From assembly GCA_030141605.1 (NCBI GenBank), contig JAQGDQ010000010.1, forward strand, positions 993,501 to 1,057,500: DNA of 64,000 bases. The letters are read 5' to 3'. Positions 60,201-64,000 of the stretch are shown one piece after another. The notes below the pieces were generated by a model. The model was not told where the DNA came from. It searched no databases and saw only the letters and a program-made list of their open reading frames with translations. The position numbers and the translations under genes were made by a program. Within the stretch, counting starts at the first letter, position 1; every line of letters begins with the position of its first letter. The stretch is from Tubiluchus corallicola. Its lineage: Eukaryota > Priapulida > Priapulimorpha > Priapulimorphida > Tubiluchidae.

Positions 60201-61492
60201 TGGCAACAGACACCACCTGATAAACACAAAAAAACATGAAACGGTTATAAGATAAATGGCTTTGATCAGCAAATTCTTTGTTTAGACTTCCGCAGTTATT
60301 AATTAAGGCGCTAGAAACCTGGAATGTTTAAAATAAAAATCCCTCTATGTCAACTGTGTACTCAGACAGACTTGCTGTAGCAAAAAGGCGCGAAGTAGCA
60401 AAACCGCGCGTCGAATTTTGAAATGCAGGTTAGTGGTAGATTAATGTCTGGGAAAACGTCTATATAAATAAGTAAGTAAGTGAATAAATAAGTAAGCAAG
60501 TCAGTAGGTAGGTAGGTAAGTAGGTGGGTTTGGGTGGGTGGGTAGGTAGGTAGGTAGGTAGGTAGGTAAGAAAGTAAGTAAGCAAGAAAACAAGCAAAAT
60601 TTATTGTCATTATATCGCAGTACATTATAATGAAATTTGTGTGATTTTACGTACTACAAAAAAAGAAAATTAACAGATAAATAAGTTCAATTAGTTGTCG
60701 CATAAGTGCTAATAAAATATATACAGCGATACAGAGAACGTCGCAAATTTAGTGAAATTTACTGTTGGTAGTGCGGATTGCAACAGGATAGAAACAATTC
60801 AAAGTCTTTGTGATTTTAGCTCTACTTGAACGGTGTCTGGGGCCAGAAAGGAACATTAAAAAAAATATTACCTAGATCTCACTTTGCCCTTTCCCTTTCT
60901 TAACCGCGCATAAATATTTGAATCTTTAATAATTTCTCCGGCTGTTTATTTATTCCCATGAGTAAAGGTATTTTTCATCAAGCTCATTTCTAAATCTATG
61001 ATAATTTCTTCTGTTTTTGAAACGTTCACTTCTAAATTATTCAGTTCGCCCCGTTCGTATTAAATTTTGAACACTGAAAAATAATTTCTGCAAATAAGGC
61101 AAGCAAGCGTGGTATCATTCGCAAATTTTACCATCATAGTTGTAGGGGAAGATACTTTACAGTCATACGCGAACGCATGTGGTGTACAGCATTGGTGACA
61201 GGATGCAGCCTTGACGAGGTCCTGTATTAAAAACCTTTGAAGTTTACAAAATGTTGGCGTTACTTATCCCTTTACTATCTGTGATCGTCCTGTCAATAGC
61301 TCAAGTATGAAATTACATAGCCAGTCAGGTATCTTACGTTCCGTCATTTTTAGGCTGATTTAACAAATGATACAAAACTGTGTAGTAATATGCAGTCTAT
61401 ACTTTACCTTTTGCTTTCGGTATTTGTAAACAAACCCACAGAGTATCAGTGCCAACAATACACACAGCATCGTAATAGACAAAAGAACCAAT
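51628..61492 (-). CDS. Class C GPCR, GPR158/GPR179-like: 7TM region and tail (5' end missing)
   Basis: Eight minus-strand exons join in phase: 61408-61492, 60148-60216, 58704-58813, 56401-56615, 56010-56148, 54866-54971, 53981-54226, 51628-51846 (395 residues plus stop). They encode TM1 to TM7 and a cytoplasmic tail. Class C features: [14 protein letters not shown] in TM2, a Cys before TM3 followed by [19 protein letters not shown] in loop 2, and [14 protein letters not shown] before TM6. The [13 protein letters not shown] and [14 protein letters not shown] stretches before and in TM5 point to the GPR158/GPR179 (metabotropic glycine receptor) group more than to GABA-B or mGluR. The first exon starts in phase 2, so upstream ectodomain exons must exist, but I could not find them before 64000. 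It is likely a plasma-membrane receptor; the ligand is unknown. The gene converges on the PARP gene. Confidence 0.85.
51847..53980. other. Last intron of the GPCR gene
   Basis: About 2.1 kb of AT-rich sequence, no recognised exon or complete element. A slightly GC-richer patch at 53080-53330 has accidental frames on the + strand. Confidence 0.6.
54866..56615 (-). CDS. GPCR exons for TM4-TM7
   Basis: 56401-56615: loop 2 (basic, [13 protein letters not shown]), TM4 ([18 protein letters not shown]) and extracellular loop 2 with CEYDWWDHC. 56010-56148: TM5, the short intracellular loop 3 ([13 protein letters not shown]) and TM6. 54866-54971: extracellular loop 3 (YPNAPPD) and TM7 ([17 protein letters not shown]). 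Phases 2-1-2-0 are consistent. The Cys in loop 2 would pair with the one before TM3. Confidence 0.88.
54972..56009. other. GPCR intron between TM6 and TM7 exons
   Basis: About 1 kb. A TTTATTTTATTTCACAGCG stretch near 55395 looks like a retroelement tail; nothing else was recognised. Confidence 0.5.
56616..58703. other. GPCR intron between TM3 and TM4 exons
   Basis: About 2.1 kb. Inverted words (GATTACCCCTCC near 57150 and GGGGGTAATTTA near 57740) and palindromic ACCTAGGTT motifs suggest an old MITE, but limits are unclear. No exon was found. Confidence 0.45.
58704..61492 (-). CDS. GPCR exons for TM1-TM3
   Basis: 61408-61492 encodes TM1 (28 residues, [19 protein letters not shown]) and ends with a basic YKYRKQK stretch, the expected inside signal. 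60148-60216 encodes TM2 with the class C SP motif. 58704-58813 encodes the first extracellular loop with the conserved Cys (normally disulfide-bonded to loop 2), TM3 and KTWR. Its acceptor is the TTTTAG just before 58813; a nearer CAG exists but would break phase. The GPCR introns here hold the L2-like LINE and the fold-back-like repeats. Confidence 0.85.
58948..59132. repeat. Minisatellite of AAAAATGGCACAGG units (left arm)
   Basis: About ten units of 13-36 bp built on AAAAATGGCACA and GTAGGTAAAAATG words. The inverted version of the same words occurs at 59886-59989. Open frames through it (Cys/His/Phe-rich) are artefacts. Confidence 0.85.
59886..59989. repeat. Minisatellite of CCTGTGCCATTTTT units (right arm, inverted)
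   Basis: About seven units of roughly 14-16 bp, the reverse complement of the left arm at 58948-59132. With the roughly 750-bp unique middle this has the layout of a fold-back element. Confidence 0.85.
60465..60590. repeat. (GTAA)n/(GTAG)n/(GTGG)n microsatellite
   Basis: Mixed tetranucleotide tract at the 3' edge of the L2-like fragment; LINE elements of the CR1/L2 group often end in such repeats. Confidence 0.9.
60591..61345 (-). pseudogene. Degenerate L2/CR1-like LINE reverse-transcriptase fragment
   Basis: Read on the minus strand: [10 protein letters not shown], then [18 protein letters not shown] (RT block QGCxLSPxL), then [14 protein letters not shown] (the FADD active-site box, here F-A-N-D) and [20 protein letters not shown]. 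These are the ordered signatures of L2/CR1-type reverse transcriptases. Stops and frame changes show it is dead, and the first catalytic Asp is replaced by Asn. It sits in the GPCR intron between the TM1 and TM2 exons, in the same orientation as the gene. Confidence 0.8.
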
Positions 61493-61552
61493 CTATGTAA
61501 AAAATAAAATATACATAATAATTACATAAAAGAAACGAAGAAATTACAAAGG

Positions 61553-61711
61553 AGGGGATTCACAAAGCTTCTTACGAACTATTTTATTATAGTAAGAATG
61601 TGCGTATGAACGTTCTTAGACATGAAATTTTATTAAATGTGATCGTAACCTTACGAAAACAAAAAAATTTCTACAAAGTTTCTTACGAATATGCTAGTGA
61701 ATCCGGGCCCC
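61553..61711. mobile_element. Short MITE with GGGGATTCAC ends
   Basis: About 160 bp running from GGGGATTCACAAAGCTTCTT to GTGAATCCGGGCCCC; the ends are inverted (GGATTCAC/GTGAATCC) and CTTCTTACGAA / TTTCTTACGAA occur as a direct internal repeat. No target duplication could be fixed. Confidence 0.5.
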
Positions 61712-62833
61712 GTCTATGTACTGAACTAGAGATCAATGTTAGCATGAGGCTCAGCAAAAGTTGAAAACGGTGTAATCATTAAATGGATGATCGCTCTATA
61801 CATGCTAGTCTCTAGTCTTTTACACTTTCTAACCACTTAGCGTGGTTGCTGATAGTTAAGTTAATTTTGATATGATTTCACGTTTATCAGCGAAAATGGC
61901 AAAAGAGTTACTAGATCGTTATGGCGTTTAGGAATCTGCTTAACATTAATAAATACTGATCAAAGTTTGATAACTTCCTACAAAAGCTTTTCCCTAGGTT
62001 TCACTCAAACAGTTTTTATATTTATTGAACCGCGAAATAGAATATAGAAAAACTGTATACGCTAGAGACCAAAAAAGAACATAATATGTACAACAATATA
62101 AAGATGGTACAATTGTTCAAGCACATATGAACGCATATGAACTCTCACATATCAAAATGTCTTAATATCATACGTAGATTTCTAAAAATATGGAGTTAAT
62201 TAATATGGTCTTTGAGTTAGCTCAGTCTGATATTAGTTTATATAAAGTTGACCATTTGATTCTAAGCACTGCAATTATTGCGAGCGTGTGTTTTCTAAGA
62301 TATTCTCCATAAGTTGCGTGTGTTGAACAAACATTATTAAGTTGTTCTTCGATTGTGGGACGTCATACAAAGTAACAGGAATAGTAAGAATCAAGCTTTA
62401 AAAGTGAGGTTAGTCCAGTTCGCTGCCACGCGTTGAAAGTATAGAAAACAATCTGAAAGTCTGAAACTTTGACGAAATAAAGCCATAATCCAACCAAGGG
62501 ATTAGTGGTAAAGGTCGCCGTCCAACAAGACGCAGATAAGAGATGGCGGCTTAAAATGTAGTATTTACTGTAATAGAGCTAATTGAAAATCGACCGAAAT
62601 CGCGTTTTTCACTGCAGTTTTGTTCATTCGGCACAGAAATTACTGCGAGGCTTTCCAACAAGAGAAATAATTACTTTAGAGTTCACTCAAAACAGAGAGT
62701 CTGGAGTCCCAAGTCTGTTATAAGTGATAAGGCAGGGACATGTTTTTAGCTTGTATTAACTATAGCCTGAAACTACAGTAAGAGAATTTAACTTTGTAGT
62801 AATTTTGGTACTAAAAACAAATTTTCGTCTATA

Positions 62834-62885
62834 TTAGCAGCAGCAGCTGCAGCAGTAGCAAGAGCAGCAGCGGTAACAACAACAA
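62834..62885. repeat. Interrupted (CAG)n/(CAA)n run
   Basis: AGCAGCAGCAGCTGCAGCAG followed by CAACAACAA; gives a spurious poly-Leu frame on the minus strand. Confidence 0.85.
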
Positions 62886-63172
62886 AAAACAATAAAGACA
62901 ATTTTCAGCCAGCAACTGCAGCAGAGACTCATCAGTTACCACAACAGGATTGCCGTTACGCTTTGTTAAGGAAGCTGTGCGTGTCTCAAATGCATTTCTT
63001 ACTTTAATGCGAATTAAGATTTTGACAACTTTAACGATTCTCAAAACAAAGCCGCCTCGAGGTTACCTGATCAAATGGGGAAACATTTTTATCTAAACTT
63101 CATAAAAAGTTAATTGTACTAACAGAAGAAGCTTAGTTTAGCATAGTGTTGCACGTGCAATCACTATCTATG

Positions 63173-63379
63173 GTGGAGTTTATGTAGCATGCGGATGCGG
63201 ATGCGTTTTCTATCTGCATAACAGCCTGCGAAAAAAAAATCATAGAAATAGCTGTAGAAAAAGAACAATGCACAGCAGGTTGCATAAACGGGTGCACTGA
63301 AAACAATATAAATCGATTTTTTTATTCTAATCCCCAACCCCCGAAATGCATCCGCATCCACATGCTACATAAACGCCAC
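63173..63379. mobile_element. MITE with GTGG(A/C)GTTTATGTAGCATG ends
   Basis: A 207-bp element with inverted repeats of about 35 bp (GTGGAGTTTATGTAGCATG, then GGATGCGGATGC; the other end is the complement with two or three changes). No coding capacity. The flanking duplication is unclear. Confidence 0.75.
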
Positions 63380-64000
63380 TTAAGCATTCTTTAGATCTGA
63401 CGTCTTACATCTGATTATTTAAGTGATGTCTAGTAGATGGCGTGCGCGGTTTATTGTGCTAATTATTCGCAAAACAACAACCGAAGCCCGTTCTCGCCCA
63501 CTACAGCATTTTTCCATTGCAGTTTTGATTCATTCCTTTCACAATATGGAATATGATGCTGTACAATTATTTCAGCTGTGATATCACTCCTCAACAGAAG
63601 TGTAATCACTCCATCCTCATCCTCAGTTGTCATGGCAACAATACGGTTTAGTTGTTTTCTACGCTATTTTGTCAGCGATTACGTGAGAAATCAAAAATAA
63701 TAAACCCACTCCAAGAGCGAATCGGTACTTCTTGAGTTGTTTTCATCGCCCGCTTAGCAAACGGCAAGTATTAGCTCTACCTCGATGCAAGCAACGTTAA
63801 GCAAGGCCTGTAACTAGACGAGTAACTAGTATTAGTATAAGAAGCACCAATTATAAACAAGCAAGGAGCGGTAACGAGGCTGCGGGCAAGAGTAACTAAG
63901 TCGAACTCATTACAGTTAAGTAATTAAAATCGCATCACTACGTTCACTATTCAGCAATCAATTGTAGCAATAAGGCGATGTTGTTTAATTATTAGTGCTA
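63380..64000. other. Right end of window, nothing recognised
   Basis: About 620 bp of mixed composition with no gene, repeat or RNA signal that I can support. Confidence 0.5.

Larger units (their letters stand above)
61493..63172. other. Region upstream of the TM1 exon
   Basis: Should contain an intron and perhaps ectodomain exons of the GPCR, but none could be supported. Contains the MITE at 61553-61711 and a CAG/CAA-rich run at 62834-62885. A 71-codon minus frame at 62829-63044 lacks a workable acceptor. Confidence 0.45.

Noticed and set aside
62829-63044. Minus-strand frame upstream of the GPCR as a possible ectodomain or signal exon
   Set aside because: No usable acceptor keeps the frame open, and the Leu-rich end is the CAG repeat.

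Overview
The window is AT-rich eukaryotic DNA with spliced genes, GT-AG introns and dense small DNA transposons, MITEs and LINE remnants. It looks like an invertebrate animal, possibly an early-branching one such as a sponge or cnidarian. That placement is inferred only from the gene types and the repeat-rich, AT-rich introns, and I cannot name the species. Nothing here is bacterial or viral.

Two protein-coding genes are clear, and they converge tail to tail. On the + strand, 1418-48159 is one giant gene of 52 exons. I joined every exon by hand with consistent splice phase; the sum is 7521 nt, or 2506 residues plus a stop. It encodes a multi-domain poly(ADP-ribose) polymerase. In order it has a lysine-rich N-terminus with SPKK-like repeats and a bipartite nuclear signal, an unnamed conserved block, about 1500 residues of ankyrin repeats interrupted by an acidic segment, a WGR domain, the PARP helical regulatory domain, and a catalytic domain with a complete H-Y-E triad. 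This layout matches the nematode PME-5 class (ankyrin + WGR + PARP), not vertebrate tankyrase, which has a SAM domain and no WGR.

On the - strand, 61492-51628 holds the seven-transmembrane part and cytoplasmic tail of a class C GPCR that most resembles the GPR158/GPR179 group. Eight exons join in phase (395 residues plus stop). The ectodomain exons were not found and are probably beyond the window or in the 61.5-64 kb stretch. The tail exon contains a duplicated coiled-coil start with two in-frame splice donors.

The introns carry the rest: two hAT-type MITEs (one with a perfect 8-bp target duplication), two copies of a pogo/Tigger-like non-autonomous element in opposite orientations, two MITEs with telomere-like cores, an L2-like LINE fragment, a second LINE 3'-end fragment, a fold-back-like pair of inverted minisatellites, and several tandem repeats. 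The most striking repeat is a 15-copy, 43-bp satellite (28132-28776) inside one pogo-like copy; the sister copy has a single diverged unit, so the array seems to have grown inside the transposon. The 3.5 kb between the two stop codons and the 2.5 kb at the right end show no convincing genes.
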